Positions 24,088-34,100 of a DNA stretch of 40,950 nt are shown one piece after another. Both the position numbers and the translations under genes were made by a program. Within the stretch, counting starts at the first letter, position 1. Each line of letters opens with the position of its first letter. The DNA is from Acidobacteriota bacterium (lineage in GTDB: Bacteria > Acidobacteriota > Vicinamibacteria > Vicinamibacterales > SCN-69-37). The notes beneath the pieces are model-generated. The model saw nothing but the letters and a program-made list of their open reading frames with translations, had not been told where the DNA came from and searched no databases. The stretch is taken from the NCBI GenBank assembly GCA_013203475.1, contig JABMNV010000012.1, forward strand, positions 1 through 40,950, read 5' to 3'.

Positions 24088-24094
24088 AACACAT
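24053..24094 (+). promoter_or_regulatory. PadR promoter with ATGT-N9-ACAT operator
   Basis: A perfect -35 box TTGACA (24053-24058) and TATGTT (24077-24082, 18 bp apart) place the start of transcription a few bases before the ATG at 24095. ATGT (24078-24081) and ACAT (24091-24094), nine bases apart, match the known PadR operator pattern and cover the -10 and start site. This is consistent with self-repression. Confidence 0.7.
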
Positions 24095-24439
24095 ATGGCC
24101 TGGACACCAACTGACACTGACCTCAAACGTAGTAGCGCTACCTTGCTGGTGCTGGCCCTGGTCTCAGAAACCCCGCGTCACGGGTATGAGATAGGCAAGC
24201 TGATCACTGAGCGCTCGAAAGGCACCATCACATTCAACATGGCGTCGCTCTACCCGCTGCTGTACCGCATGGAACGACACGGCTGGATTACCGGCGAGTG
24301 GCGAGAGCGCCCGAAAGAACGTCGGCGGCGCTTCTACCGCATCACGCCTGAAGGCGAGCACGTGCTTGCCGGCCAACGGGGACTGTGGCGGGGCTTTGTC
24401 AGCGCGCTCGATCAGGTGGCTGGCCTGAAAGAGAGCTGA
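24095..24439 (+). CDS. PadR family transcriptional regulator (ADOP-linked)
   Basis: 114 residues. The N-terminal LKRSSATLLVLALVSETPRHGYEIGKLITERSKG, MASLYPLLYRMERHGWI, and RRRRFYRITPEGEHVL form the PadR winged helix with the usual helix-wing order. The ATG at 24095 lies directly at the end of the operator palindrome. It is followed by the ADOP permease gene 3 bp after its stop, the standard acidobacterial pair in which PadR controls the permease. Confidence 0.92.
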   Translation: MAWTPTDTDLKRSSATLLVLALVSETPRHGYEIGKLITERSKGTITFNMASLYPLLYRMERHGWITGEWRERPKERRRRFYRITPEGEHVLAGQRGLWRGFVSALDQVAGLKES

Positions 24440-24442
24440 GAG

Positions 24443-26500
24443 ATGGATTGGACTGCTCGCGTACGAGAACTCTTGCCCAAGGTCACCGGTGACTTTCGTC
24501 GCGATGCCGGGATTCAAGACGAACTGGCCGACCATTGCGTGGCCCGCGAAGAGGAGCTCCGCCAGAAGGGCATCCCGACCGCCGACGCTGTCAGGCAGGT
24601 ACAGACCGAACTCGATGCCACCGTTCGACGCCGGAACGCACTGGGCGCCGCTGCCGACCGTCAGCTCTGGGCTGCCCGCAGCTCGGCCTTGGGGTGGCTG
24701 ATCCAGTCGTGGCAGGATGTTCGTTACTCGATTCGTCTGCTGGCCCGTACCCCAGGCGCCACCCTCGCCGCAGTCGCCACGTTGGCCTTGACCATTGGTG
24801 CGACCACGGCCATCTTCAGCGTTGTCCAAGCCGTCTTGCTCCGGCCTCTTCCGTATCCTGACTCCGATCGACTCGTCCGCGTGTGGGAAGACTCTCCTCA
24901 GGGGCCGACCCGGAATGTCGTGTCGGCCGGCAACTACCTTGCGTGGTCGGAACGTGCAACGTCCCTCCAGTCGCTTGGGGCCTTTCGGTCTCAGTTCGAT
25001 ACGGCCCTGATTGAAGACGATGGCCCGCCAGAGAAAGTCAGCGGTGCGACGGTCAGTCCCTCAGTCGTTAATGTGCTTCGCGTGCGGCCCTTTCTGGGCG
25101 CCTGGTTTACACCTGGACCCGCGGCAGCCGGCCAGCCGACCGACGTCGTCATCAGTGCCAGTTTCTGGCAGCGTCGGTTTGGCGGCGATCCCGCGATTAT
25201 CGGCCGCGTACTCAACTTCGAGGGTGGCCGGGTGACCGTCACCGGCGTCGCTCCGGCCGGTTTCGCGTTTCCCTCGCCCGCGCTCGACGTGTGGTACGCC
25301 GAGCGTTTCAGCACCCTAGATCGCGATTCGTTTCGTTCTCACAACTACAACGTCATCGCACGTCTCGCCCCCGGCGTCAGTCTTGAGCAGGCCCAGGCAG
25401 AGATGACGACGCTCGCATCAGGGCTCGCGTTGGAGCAACCGGCGGATATGGCTGGCTGGGACGTGAACGTTGTGCCGGCCCACGCCGATGACGTGCGCGA
25501 GGTCAGACCGTTGCTTCTTGTCCTGATGGGTGTTGTGGCTGTTGTGTTACTGATTGCCTGCGCCAACCTGGCGACGCTCCAACTCGCGCGCGCCAGCCGT
25601 CGTCGTCTCGAAATGTCCGTTCGATCCGCGATCGGTGCCGGATGGGCGCGTCTGGTTCGCCAACTTCTCGTCGAGAGCGTGGTCGTCGCTCTGGCGGGCG
25701 GTCTGGTCGGTCTCGTCATCCTGGCGTCCAGCCTGCAGGCCCTGATCCTTGCTGCGCCTTCCGACATTCCATTCCTCGACACCGTCCGAATAGACGGTGC
25801 CGTTTTCGGCTTCACGATGGCGATCACCATGGCTTGTGCCCTGATGGTTGGCCTGTTGCCGGCGTTGTCAATTTCGCGTGCCGATTCTCGCTCGCTGCTC
25901 CAGACGTCGCGCGGGACCGTCGGTCGATCAGAAACACGACTGCGCCACGGTCTGGTCGCCGCCCAGATCGGTCTGGCCCTGGTCCTGCTCGTGTCGGCTG
26001 GACTCCTGACCCGGAGCTTCTGGAACCTGCAGGCTGTTGACCATGGATTCGATCCGAGCCACTTGCTGACGGTTTCTCTCGACTTGCCTGGATCACGTTA
26101 TCCGGACGCCGACGCCCAGGTGGCGTTCTACGAGAGCCTCGGCGAGCGACTGCAGGCACTGCCGGGAGTGGTCGCCGCCGCCGGAACGACGGCGACGCCA
26201 GGACGCGGCGCAGGAATGACGTTCAGCTTCGCCATCGAAGGTCGCCCGGCCACTAACTCCAGTGGTCGCGAGGACCCGGCACCCCTGCAGGGCATCACGC
26301 CAGGCTTCTTTGACACCATGCGCATCCCCCTGATCGAAGGCCGCACGATTGCGATGACCGACCGGTCCGACACTCCGATGGTGGTGGCGATCAACGAGAC
26401 GCTCGCACATCGGCTACTGGCCCGACGGAGGGGCCGTCGGCGCCCGCATCCAGTTTCGCGAGAACCAGCCGTTTTACGAAATCGTCGGCGTCGTCGGTGA
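24443..26500 (+). CDS. ADOP-type duplicated orphan permease, 5' part up to a frameshift
   Basis: The first 657 or so residues are normal: an N-terminal helical segment (FRRDAGIQDELADHCVAREEEL), a first TM with GATLAAVATLALTIGATTAIFSVV, a MacB-like periplasmic domain, the FtsX block LLVLMGVVAVVLLIACANLATLQLARA with EMSVRSAIGAGW, then the second MacB-like domain. After INETLAHRL (codons ending at 26415) the frame departs into a basic, nonsense tail RRRGRRRP... and stops at 26500. Removing one A at 26416 restores LWPDGGAVGARIQF, the usual family sequence. This is either a real frameshift or a sequencing error. The family has unknown substrates and no own ATPase. Confidence 0.85.
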   Translation: MDWTARVRELLPKVTGDFRRDAGIQDELADHCVAREEELRQKGIPTADAVRQVQTELDATVRRRNALGAAADRQLWAARSSALGWLIQSWQDVRYSIRLLARTPGATLAAVATLALTIGATTAIFSVVQAVLLRPLPYPDSDRLVRVWEDSPQGPTRNVVSAGNYLAWSERATSLQSLGAFRSQFDTALIEDDGPPEKVSGATVSPSVVNVLRVRPFLGAWFTPGPAAAGQPTDVVISASFWQRRFGGDPAIIGRVLNFEGGRVTVTGVAPAGFAFPSPALDVWYAERFSTLDRDSFRSHNYNVIARLAPGVSLEQAQAEMTTLASGLALEQPADMAGWDVNVVPAHADDVREVRPLLLVLMGVVAVVLLIACANLATLQLARASRRRLEMSVRSAIGAGWARLVRQLLVESVVVALAGGLVGLVILASSLQALILAAPSDIPFLDTVRIDGAVFGFTMAITMACALMVGLLPALSISRADSRSLLQTSRGTVGRSETRLRHGLVAAQIGLALVLLVSAGLLTRSFWNLQAVDHGFDPSHLLTVSLDLPGSRYPDADAQVAFYESLGERLQALPGVVAAAGTTATPGRGAGMTFSFAIEGRPATNSSGREDPAPLQGITPGFFDTMRIPLIEGRTIAMTDRSDTPMVVAINETLAHRLLARRRGRRRPHPVSREPAVLRNRRRRR

Positions 26501-27125
26501 CACCCACGATGAAGGCCTGGCAGCACCACCACCTCCAGCCCTCTACGTATCGCTGGCGCAACGCAATCCGAGTTGGAGTTGGATGAGCTGGCAGAATCTG
26601 GTCATTCGTAAGGCCGACGACCCGATGCGTGCGCTGCCCGCGGTGCGAGACTCGATCTGGCAGTTCGACAAGAGTCTGCCGTTGCTCCATGTGGCGACCA
26701 TGGCTGGTGCGTATGCCGAGAACGATTCCCGGCGCCGCTTCGCGACGCAGCTCTTTGGAGCGTTCGCGCTGTTGGCCCTCGGGCTGGGTGCGATCGGTGT
26801 CTTTGGTGTGCTGTCGTGTGCCATGGCAGAACGACGTCAGGAGATCGGCATTCGTCTGGCCCTGGGTGCTGAACCGGGGCGTGTCGCCAGGAACATGATC
26901 GGCACAGCGCTGTTGTGGGCCGCTGCTGGAACTATTGCCGGTGCCGCCGCCGCCCTGCTCGTGACCCGGTATCTTCAGACGCTGCTGTTCGATGTGTCGC
27001 CGACCGACCCAGTGACATTCGCGGCGATGGTGCTCCTGCTGTTGGGGGTCGCGGCCCTGGCCGCCTGGCTGCCAGCCCGTCGAGCGGCTCGCCTCAATCC
27101 CCTCAGCGCGTTGCGCGAGGGGTAG
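26418..27125 (+). CDS. ADOP permease, 3' part after the frameshift
   Basis: The continuation reads WPDGGAVGARIQFRENQPFYEIVGVVGDTHD and goes on through YVSLAQRN. It then contains the last FtsX domain: FGAFALLALGLGAIGVFGVLS, RRQEIGIRLALGAEPGRVARNM, LLVTRYLQTLLFDVSPTDPVTF, and the ending RRAARLNPLSALREG typical of ADOP proteins. The track's ATG at 26583 is internal. Joined to the upstream frame, the gene would encode about 893 residues. Confidence 0.85.
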   Translation, partial: WPDGGAVGARIQFRENQPFYEIVGVVGDTHDEGLAAPPPPALYVSLAQRNPSWSWMSWQNLVIRKADDPMRALPAVRDSIWQFDKSLPLLHVATMAGAYAENDSRRRFATQLFGAFALLALGLGAIGVFGVLSCAMAERRQEIGIRLALGAEPGRVARNMIGTALLWAAAGTIAGAAAALLVTRYLQTLLFDVSPTDPVTFAAMVLLLLGVAALAAWLPARRAARLNPLSALREG

Positions 27126-27198
27126 TCCTGTTCTGCCAGCAGCGGCGTTCCCGACCATGACGATGGGAGAATTCCAGGCCCGCGCTGCTGTAGACCCG

Positions 27199-27213
27199 AC
27201 GTGTGCCACACGT
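27199..27213. promoter_or_regulatory. 15-bp dyad upstream of the MFS operon
   Basis: ACGTGTG, one base, CACACGT: a perfect palindrome in the 215-bp gap between the permease and the transporter. It could be an operator for the downstream operon. A -10-like TATACT is at 27327-27332. No T tract, so it is not an intrinsic terminator. Confidence 0.35.
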
Positions 27214-27340
27214 TGGTTCTGACAGCAGACTCTCTCGTCACTCGCCACGCCGTCTGGCATTCAGCGGTTCGAGGCTCCGAATACCTCCGGCATTCTCGGT
27301 CGCCGCGCCTTTGAACGCGGGAGTTCTATACTGTGGGCAC

Positions 27341-28495
27341 TTGTCGTCACCTCTGTTCACCCCACGGTTCTTCGTCATGTGCGCCTACACGTTCACCGTG
27401 TTCGTGTCGCTGTTTCAGTTGTTGCCTGCCGCGCCGTACCACATGCTCGAATTGGGCGGGACTACCTTTGCCGCAGGACTATTTCTTGGTTTCCTGACCT
27501 TCGCATCGGCCCTGTCTGCGCCGGTGACGGGGCAGATTGCTGACCGGATCGGTCACCGCCGCGTCCTGATCGTTGTCAGTGTGATGCTCGCCGTGTTTTC
27601 GACGAGCTACGCGTTCATCTCGAACTATCGGGTGTTGCTCGGTGTCGTGCTGCTTCACGGATTGTTCTGGTCGGGCCTTCTCTCGGCGTCCGGTGCCTAC
27701 ATGACGGCCACGGTTCCAGAGCATCGACGTGCCGAAGGGCTTGGGTATTGGGGACTGGCGTCGGTGTTTTCGATCGCGATCGCGCCGCCGCTGGGGTTTT
27801 GGGTCTATAGCTACGGCTGGACCGCCCTCTGCCTCGAAATCGCCGCGCTGAACCTGATCATGGCCGCGATCGCCTGGCGGCTGCCCGATGACCGTGATGA
27901 AGCGGCCGCCCTGCCGTCACGGGTCAACACGCTCAAAGGGTTGGTCGAATGGCGGGTCCTCGCCCTGTCAGGCACGATGGCCCTGATCGCCTTTGGTTAC
28001 GGCGCTTTGACGACGTTTTCCGCGTTGTTCGCTGATCACATCGGCGTAGCGCCGCGCAGTCTGTTCCTTACGTCCATGGCTGCCACAGTACTGCTCGGCC
28101 GCCTGACGCTGGGACGATTTCTCGACCGCTTCGGTCCTAGACGGGCGCTCATCCCCTGTCTTGCAGTGACGGCCCTCGGCATGACGTTGCTGGTGTTCGC
28201 CCAGTACCGCTGGATGTTCGTGCTGGCTGCGCTGGTGTTCGGGGCTGGTTTTGGTCTGGTGTACCCCGCCTACACGGCGTACATCATGAAGCGCATTCCC
28301 CAGTGGCGTCGCGGCGCGGCGTTTGGGGCGATGCTGGCCGCATTCGATACCGGCGTCGGTAGCGGTTCCACTGTCGTGGGCTGGATGATTCAACACATAG
28401 GCTTCCGCCCAGCGTTCGGCATCGCTGCGGGCCTTGCGGTGCTGTCGCTGCCGTATTTCCTCCTGGCGGAGAAACGATTCGGATTCAAGTCATGA
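27341..28495 (+). CDS. MFS transporter
   Basis: 384 residues, about twelve membrane segments. PVTGQIADRIGHRRVLIV is the MFS loop 2-3 signature (G.xaDR.G.rr) and GRFLDRFGPRRALI the loop 8-9 repeat. I choose the TTG at 27341 (MSSPLFTPRFFVMCAYTFTVF); the 46 residues upstream in the track are not hydrophobic or family-like, and the ATG at 27377 is a later alternative. A TATACT box 8 bp upstream would put the start site beside the TTG. The stop overlaps the next ATG (ATGA). The neighbouring amidohydrolases suggest that the transported compound is their substrate or product. Confidence 0.87.
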   Translation: MSSPLFTPRFFVMCAYTFTVFVSLFQLLPAAPYHMLELGGTTFAAGLFLGFLTFASALSAPVTGQIADRIGHRRVLIVVSVMLAVFSTSYAFISNYRVLLGVVLLHGLFWSGLLSASGAYMTATVPEHRRAEGLGYWGLASVFSIAIAPPLGFWVYSYGWTALCLEIAALNLIMAAIAWRLPDDRDEAAALPSRVNTLKGLVEWRVLALSGTMALIAFGYGALTTFSALFADHIGVAPRSLFLTSMAATVLLGRLTLGRFLDRFGPRRALIPCLAVTALGMTLLVFAQYRWMFVLAALVFGAGFGLVYPAYTAYIMKRIPQWRRGAAFGAMLAAFDTGVGSGSTVVGWMIQHIGFRPAFGIAAGLAVLSLPYFLLAEKRFGFKS

Positions 28496-29397
28496 ACGAC
28501 GTTCACTGTCATTTCTTCTCGTCGTCGTTTTATCGTGCGTTGGCCCTGGAACTGCCGGAGATTGACCTGCCCGATCTCAGCGGCGATGGCGCGATTGATG
28601 TGCCGGCGCTCCTTGGCTGGGACGCCCCGGGAGACGACGGGGCGCTGGCGGATCGCTGGGTGGCTGAATGGGACCGGCATCGGGTAGAAAGAGGCGTGTT
28701 GATCGCGAGCACGCCCGGAGATGAATCGGCCGTGGCGACGGCGATCGGGCGGCATCCCACGCGGGTCGTGGGTGCGTTCATGCTCAATCCCGCCACGCCA
28801 GATCTTGAGCAGCGACTGGACAACGCGTTTGCGAACCTGGGGCTGCGCATGGTCTGTCTGTTTCCGGCGATGCATGGCGTGCCCCTCTCAGACGCACGAG
28901 TTGATCTGGTGTTTGCCGCGGCCCAAGCTCACCGATGTGCCGTGTTCGTGCACTGCGGATTGTTGATGTTGGGTGTGCGCGGCAAGCTCGGACTCCCCAG
29001 CCGATTTGATTTGCAACTGGGTGACCCGTTAGCCGTGGCGACCGTTGCGGCGCGGTACCCGGATGTGCCGGTCGTGATTCCACACTTTGGCGCGGGGCTA
29101 TTCAGAGAAGCCATGATGGCCGCGTCGATCGCGCCGAACATCTATCTCGACACGTCGAGCACCAATCGCTGGATTCAATTCCAGCCGGGCCTGACGCTGC
29201 GTGACGTGCTGGCCACGGCGATTGACACGGTCGGCTCGTCGCGTATCCTGTTCGGGTCTGATTCCTCCTTCTTCCCGCGCGGCTGGCATGCGACGATCTA
29301 CGAGTCACAGTTGGCGTTGCTCGAAGACCTTGGGGTGGAGGCTGCCGACCGGCAGCGCATGTTCAGTGGCAATTTTTCACAGGTATTCCAGCTATGA
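28492..29397 (+). CDS. amidohydrolase-2 family TIM-barrel hydrolase
   Basis: 301 residues. DVHCHF at the start supplies the HxH metal pair, FVHCGLL and VVIPHFGAGL give the later histidines, and FGSDSSFFPRG gives the catalytic aspartate with the usual GSD/P..R context. The fold is that of PF04909-type decarboxylases/hydrolases acting on small carboxylic or lactone substrates. It overlaps the MFS gene before it and the next amidohydrolase after it by 4 bp each, so all three are translated from one message. Confidence 0.88.
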   Translation: MNDVHCHFFSSSFYRALALELPEIDLPDLSGDGAIDVPALLGWDAPGDDGALADRWVAEWDRHRVERGVLIASTPGDESAVATAIGRHPTRVVGAFMLNPATPDLEQRLDNAFANLGLRMVCLFPAMHGVPLSDARVDLVFAAAQAHRCAVFVHCGLLMLGVRGKLGLPSRFDLQLGDPLAVATVAARYPDVPVVIPHFGAGLFREAMMAASIAPNIYLDTSSTNRWIQFQPGLTLRDVLATAIDTVGSSRILFGSDSSFFPRGWHATIYESQLALLEDLGVEAADRQRMFSGNFSQVFQL

Positions 29398-31124
29398 CTC
29401 TTCGATCACGCATGGTTCCCGTTGTTCTGATGGCGCTTGGTACGCTCGCGCTCGGTACGCAGGCACAGGTGACGCCCGCCGCAGGCTTGCCGGTGGCGCC
29501 CGCCACTATGGTCCTGCGCAACGGCAGCATCGTCACCGCCGATGATGCCAGGCCGACCGCCGAGGCGATTGCCATCAACGGCGATACGGTGGTCGCGCTC
29601 GGCACGAATGCCGAAATCTCGCGCTACATCGGATCAGGGACCGAAGTCATCGACCTGGCAGGCCAGATGGCGATGCCCGGGTTCATCGAAGGCCACGGCC
29701 ACTTTACGGGCATCGGCCAGGCGAAGCTGGGCCTGGAGCTGATGAATACCAAGAGTTGGGAAGAGATTGTCGCCATGGTGGGCGAGGCGGCAGCCAACGC
29801 CAGACCAGGACAGTGGATCGTCGGGCGCGGCTGGCATCAGGAGAAGTGGACGTCCACGCCCACGCCCAACGTGGAAGGGTTTCCGACTCACGCATCGCTC
29901 GATGCGGTGTCGCCAAATAACCCAGTCGTCCTCACCCACGCCAGTGGCCATGCATCGTTTGCGAACGCCAAGGCGATGGAACTCTCCAATGTCACGGCGC
30001 AGACACCCAATCCCCGTGGCGGAGAAGTCCTCAAGGATACGACAGGGGATCCCACTGGACTGATGCGTGAGACGGCTTCAGGCCTGATTCGACGAGGCAC
30101 TGGTCAGCCGCCGCCGACACCTGAAGAGCGCGAGGCCGAGGCCGAACGCGTGGTGGAATTGGCGAACCTGGAAATCTTGTCCAAGGGCATCACGACTTTT
30201 GAGGATGCCGGCTCGAGCTTTGACGCCGTAGAACGTTTCAAACGCATGATTGACGACGGCCGCCTGCAGGCGCGGCTGTGGGTGATGATTCGCGGCGGCA
30301 GTCCCGAGGCCCTGGTTCAGGGACGCACGATTGAATACGGCAACAAACACCTGACGGTCAGGGCGATCAAGATCACGCTCGATGGTGCACTGGGATCGCG
30401 CGGAGCGTGGATGCTGCAGCCCTACTCAGATATGCCCGGCAGTTCGGGGCTCAATACCGGTGACATCACACGAGCCAGGGAGACCGCCCAGTTCGCAATA
30501 GACCACGGCTATCAGCTGTGTGTGCACGCGATCGGGGATCGTGCCAACCGCGAAGTGCTGGACATTTTCGAGGAAACGTTCAAGCGAAACAACCGGGACG
30601 GCAAAGAACTTCGGTGGCGCATTGAACACGCCCAGCATATTCATCGCGATGACATTCCACGCTTCGGACAACTCGGCGTGATCGCGTCGATGCAGGCCGT
30701 GCACGCCACGTCGGATGCGCCGTACGTGCTCGCACGGCTCGGTGATGAACGCGCCGAAGAAGGCGCGTACGTGTGGCAGAAGCTGATGAAGTCTGGCGCG
30801 ACCGTCACTAACGGTACGGATGCTCCGGTGGAAGATGTCGATCCGATCGCCAGTTACTACGCAGCCGTCACTCGGCGGTTGCCTGACGGCACTGTGTTTT
30901 TCGGTGACCAGCGGATGTCGCGTATTGAGGCGCTCAAGTCCTACACGTTGTGGCCTGCCTACGCCGGGTTCGAAGACTCGGTGAAGGGGTCACTGGCGCC
31001 AGGGAAACTTGCAGACATCACGGTGCTCACCAAAGACATCACCACCGTGCCCGACAACGAGATTCGGGACGCCAAAGTCGTGCTGACGATCGTTGGTGGC
31101 AAGGTGGTCTACAGGGCGCGCTGA
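29394..31124 (+). CDS. exported amidohydrolase-3 family (YtcJ-like) hydrolase
   Basis: 576 residues with a signal peptide (MVPVVLMALGTLALGTQAQ). GFIEGHGHF is the HxH motif after the short beta-sandwich part, followed by KITLDGALGSRGAWM, CVHAIGDRANREVLD, RWRIEHAQHI (the later His) and TNGTDAPVEDVDP (the Asp). Family PF07969 enzymes hydrolyse N-acyl or amide bonds; substrate unknown. It begins ATGA-coupled to the preceding gene and converges with the DUF349 gene. Confidence 0.9.
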   Translation: MTLRSRMVPVVLMALGTLALGTQAQVTPAAGLPVAPATMVLRNGSIVTADDARPTAEAIAINGDTVVALGTNAEISRYIGSGTEVIDLAGQMAMPGFIEGHGHFTGIGQAKLGLELMNTKSWEEIVAMVGEAAANARPGQWIVGRGWHQEKWTSTPTPNVEGFPTHASLDAVSPNNPVVLTHASGHASFANAKAMELSNVTAQTPNPRGGEVLKDTTGDPTGLMRETASGLIRRGTGQPPPTPEEREAEAERVVELANLEILSKGITTFEDAGSSFDAVERFKRMIDDGRLQARLWVMIRGGSPEALVQGRTIEYGNKHLTVRAIKITLDGALGSRGAWMLQPYSDMPGSSGLNTGDITRARETAQFAIDHGYQLCVHAIGDRANREVLDIFEETFKRNNRDGKELRWRIEHAQHIHRDDIPRFGQLGVIASMQAVHATSDAPYVLARLGDERAEEGAYVWQKLMKSGATVTNGTDAPVEDVDPIASYYAAVTRRLPDGTVFFGDQRMSRIEALKSYTLWPAYAGFEDSVKGSLAPGKLADITVLTKDITTVPDNEIRDAKVVLTIVGGKVVYRAR

Positions 31125-31127
31125 ACG

Positions 31128-31141
31128 CCTGAGCGCTCAGG
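31128..31141. terminator. 14-bp palindrome between convergent genes
   Basis: CCTGA, GCGC, TCAGG: a perfect palindrome that covers the DUF349 stop codon (31137-31139) and lies 3 bp after the amidohydrolase stop. A weak bidirectional terminator or pause site is possible; no T tract on either strand. Confidence 0.35.
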
Positions 31142-34100
31142 CCCCTACGGGCTGTTGGGAGCCTCTGCGATCGGTCTGACCCGCGCCCCTGGGGCCGCCC
31201 GGTCCTCGGGCGCCCGGACCTCGTGATCCGGGACCCTTTGAACCTGGACGGCCTCCGGGACGGCCTCCTCCGAAACCGCCGCCGGGGCCACCCACAGGCG
31301 TGCTGACATGCAGCTTCACCTGATCTCTGACGCGCGTGCAGGCCTCTTTGAATCGGGCCTCAAGCGCGGTTGCTTCTTCGCTGGTGAGCGGTGCCAACCG
31401 CTGCCATGCGTCTTGCGCGTTTTCCATGGCCTCGCCCGCGGCGCGCCACTTCGAGTCGTCGTTGCGTCCGCCCATGGCATTGCTGGCCAGCGCCGAGCGC
31501 AGCCGTTCGGCGAGCAACTCGGTGGCTGACTTGCCCGTGGTCGAAGGCGTCTTTTCCTGTTCGATCAACGCTTCGACCTTAGCCACCAGTTTCTCCATGC
31601 GGAGCAGCACTGCGGCCGGGTCGAGGTCAGTGCCCGCGAACGCGGCTGGCCACTTGACCACAAGCGTGTCCAGCGCGGCCTTCCAGCGACCGTGCAGCAC
31701 CTTCATCTCGGCGCTCATCACGTGCGGTGTTTTCGCGATGTCAGTACGCAGCGTCTGCACCTGAGTGCCCAGGTCATCCGGAGCTTCCTCGAGTGCGGCC
31801 AGGCCTTCCAGTGCAGCCACAAGCGCCTCGTGTGCCGCGATTTTTTCAAGGGCGGCACTCTGGTGTCGGTTGTGGAAGCGTTCGAAGAACGTGTCGGCCG
31901 CCGCGCGGAATCGGTTCCACATGACTTCGCTCTTGTTACGACGCACCGGCCCGATGGTCTTCCAGTCTGCCTGCAACCGCTTCAACTCGGATGACGCGGT
32001 GTCCCACTCGGTGGACATGGACAGTTCCTCGGCGCGTGCACACAGGGCTTCCTTGCGCTCAAGGTTTTCAGTCCACTCTTTCTTCTTCGAGTTCAGATCG
32101 TCGCGCCGGCGCGTGAAGAACGTGTTGCAGGCTGCGCGGAACCGCTGTGCCAAATCGCGCGCAGACTCACGAGGCACGGGGCCCGTGTCCTCCCACGCCT
32201 TCTGCAGTTCCAGGAACCGTGCAGCGGCCTTGGCCCAGTCCGTGGAGTCCGCCAAACCTTCGGCCTCTTCGACCAGGGTCGCCTTGGCGGCCATGTTCGC
32301 GCCGCGTTCGTCTCGCAGTTTGGCGAAATAGACTTCGCACCGGCTTCGGATGAAGTCGGTCGCCATTTTGAATCGATCCCAGAGTCGCTGCGCGGAGTGT
32401 CGGGGCGCGTCAGCCACCTCTTGCCACCGGGTGTGGAATTCCCGAAGAGCCTTCGCGGTTACAGCCAACTCGGTGATCTTGCCCGCCTCCTCGTCTTCCT
32501 TCAGGGAAGCGACGATGGCTTCAGCCATGGCGATGAGTTGTTCCTGCTGTTGCGCGTTGGCGAAGCGGCGCCACTCGTCCATGTCGCGCAGTTCCTTCAC
32601 CCGCGGCGCCACGGCTTCCTGTTGGGCGCGCAACCCGGCGAGTGCCTCACTGATGTCTTTGGTGATCTCGCCGCTGGCGGCCCCATCGATGGCCGCGGTC
32701 ACGTCTCGGAGGAGGCGTTCGCCTTCGCGGAGCGTGATGGTCTCTGATTCCGCCGAGCGCTTGGCGCGCTCGGTCAACCGCGTGAGTGTGACCGCCCGAT
32801 CAAGCTTGGCTTTGGACGCTTCTTCGCGTGCCGCCGTCTCGCGCTCCTCGAACGCGCACGAGACGACGGCCAGGCGATCCGCCAGGTAAGGAGCAGGGCG
32901 CGACGCGTCGACAAGCGTGGCCACAAGCGCGCGAGCGTCGCGCGAAAGGGCCTGCCAACGTGCCACAGCAGCTGCCGCATCTTCCTGTGCGGGCAGGGCT
33001 TCTGCCTCGACGACCAACGTGTCGAGCGAGGCGCGGGTTTCTTCCAGAGCAGTGCCGAGTGAATGTCGTTTGCGACTTGCCGTGACCGCTCGGGTAAATC
33101 GAGAGGCGAGGGCGTCGGCGTCCGGGCCGTTGCCGACCAAGGGCGTCAGCTGGGCCCATTCTTCTTCGATGGGGTGCAACTGTTCCAGAATGTCTTCGCC
33201 TTCAATCGTTTCGACGCGTTGGCAAAGGGCCTCGCGACTGGCGATGGCCTCCCCGCGCTGTCGCGTCTGTTCGGCCTGCGCTTCCATGTCGCTGCGACGC
33301 TGCACGATGCGAACACGAGCGGCATCTGCGCCGGCGGCGAACCGGCTCGCCGCCTCGGGCGTGATGCCCGTCAGCGCTTCCAATGCTGTGGTCAGCCGCG
33401 TCAGTTCCGCCTCGGTTCTATCGGGGTCGGTCACAGCCGTCAAGCCGTCGACTGCCCCGCACAGCAGGGTTTCCTGTCGGCGCAGTTCTTCTTCCGCCGC
33501 AAGGCGGGCCGCTTCCGCGTCTTCGAGGGCCTGCAGAATCGCACGGGCTCGACGAGCCACTGGCTTCTGCTGAGTTCTTGCCTCGATCACTTTGAGTTGC
33601 GCCACGTCAGGTGCGTCGGTGTTGACCACACGATCAAACGCGGCGAGGGCCACTGCCTTGTGATCGCTGTTGAGTGCCGTGTCGAGCAATTCGTCGGCTG
33701 CAGTCAGCCGCGCGACGGCCGCGTGCGCCGTGCTTTCGACTTTTGCGTGTCGAGCGACGCCACCAAGCGAACGATCATCAGAAATACGGCCAAGGGCGGC
33801 TTCGCGCACCGCGTCCTGCCCCGAGCTCTTTGCGACCGTCGCCAGGCGCCGGCCGTCAGTCAGCTGGTTCGTCGCCGCCAGGGCCAGGTCGGGTTTCGCG
33901 ACGTCGCTGGCCAGAGCGAGCAGTTGGTCGGCGGCGGCGTCACGAACGCCGGAGTCGGCGTCAGATGTGGTCACTCGCCCAAGTACATGCGAATCCTCTA
34001 GATGCTCAATCGCTGCTCGTCTGACTTTCGCATCCGGGTCACTCTCGGCCAACGCCGCAAGTTCCACCTGATTTCCCAGGTGCACAAGCTCCTTGACTGC

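Noticed and set aside
27135-27190. CAGCAGCG...CGCTGCTG inverted repeat as a terminator after the permease gene
   Set aside because: The arms are 8 bp with a 38-base loop and no T tract; too weak to call.
33063-34001. Plus-strand ORF (312 aa) opposite the DUF349 gene
   Set aside because: A shadow of the HEAT/DUF349 frame; no domain, no Shine-Dalgarno.
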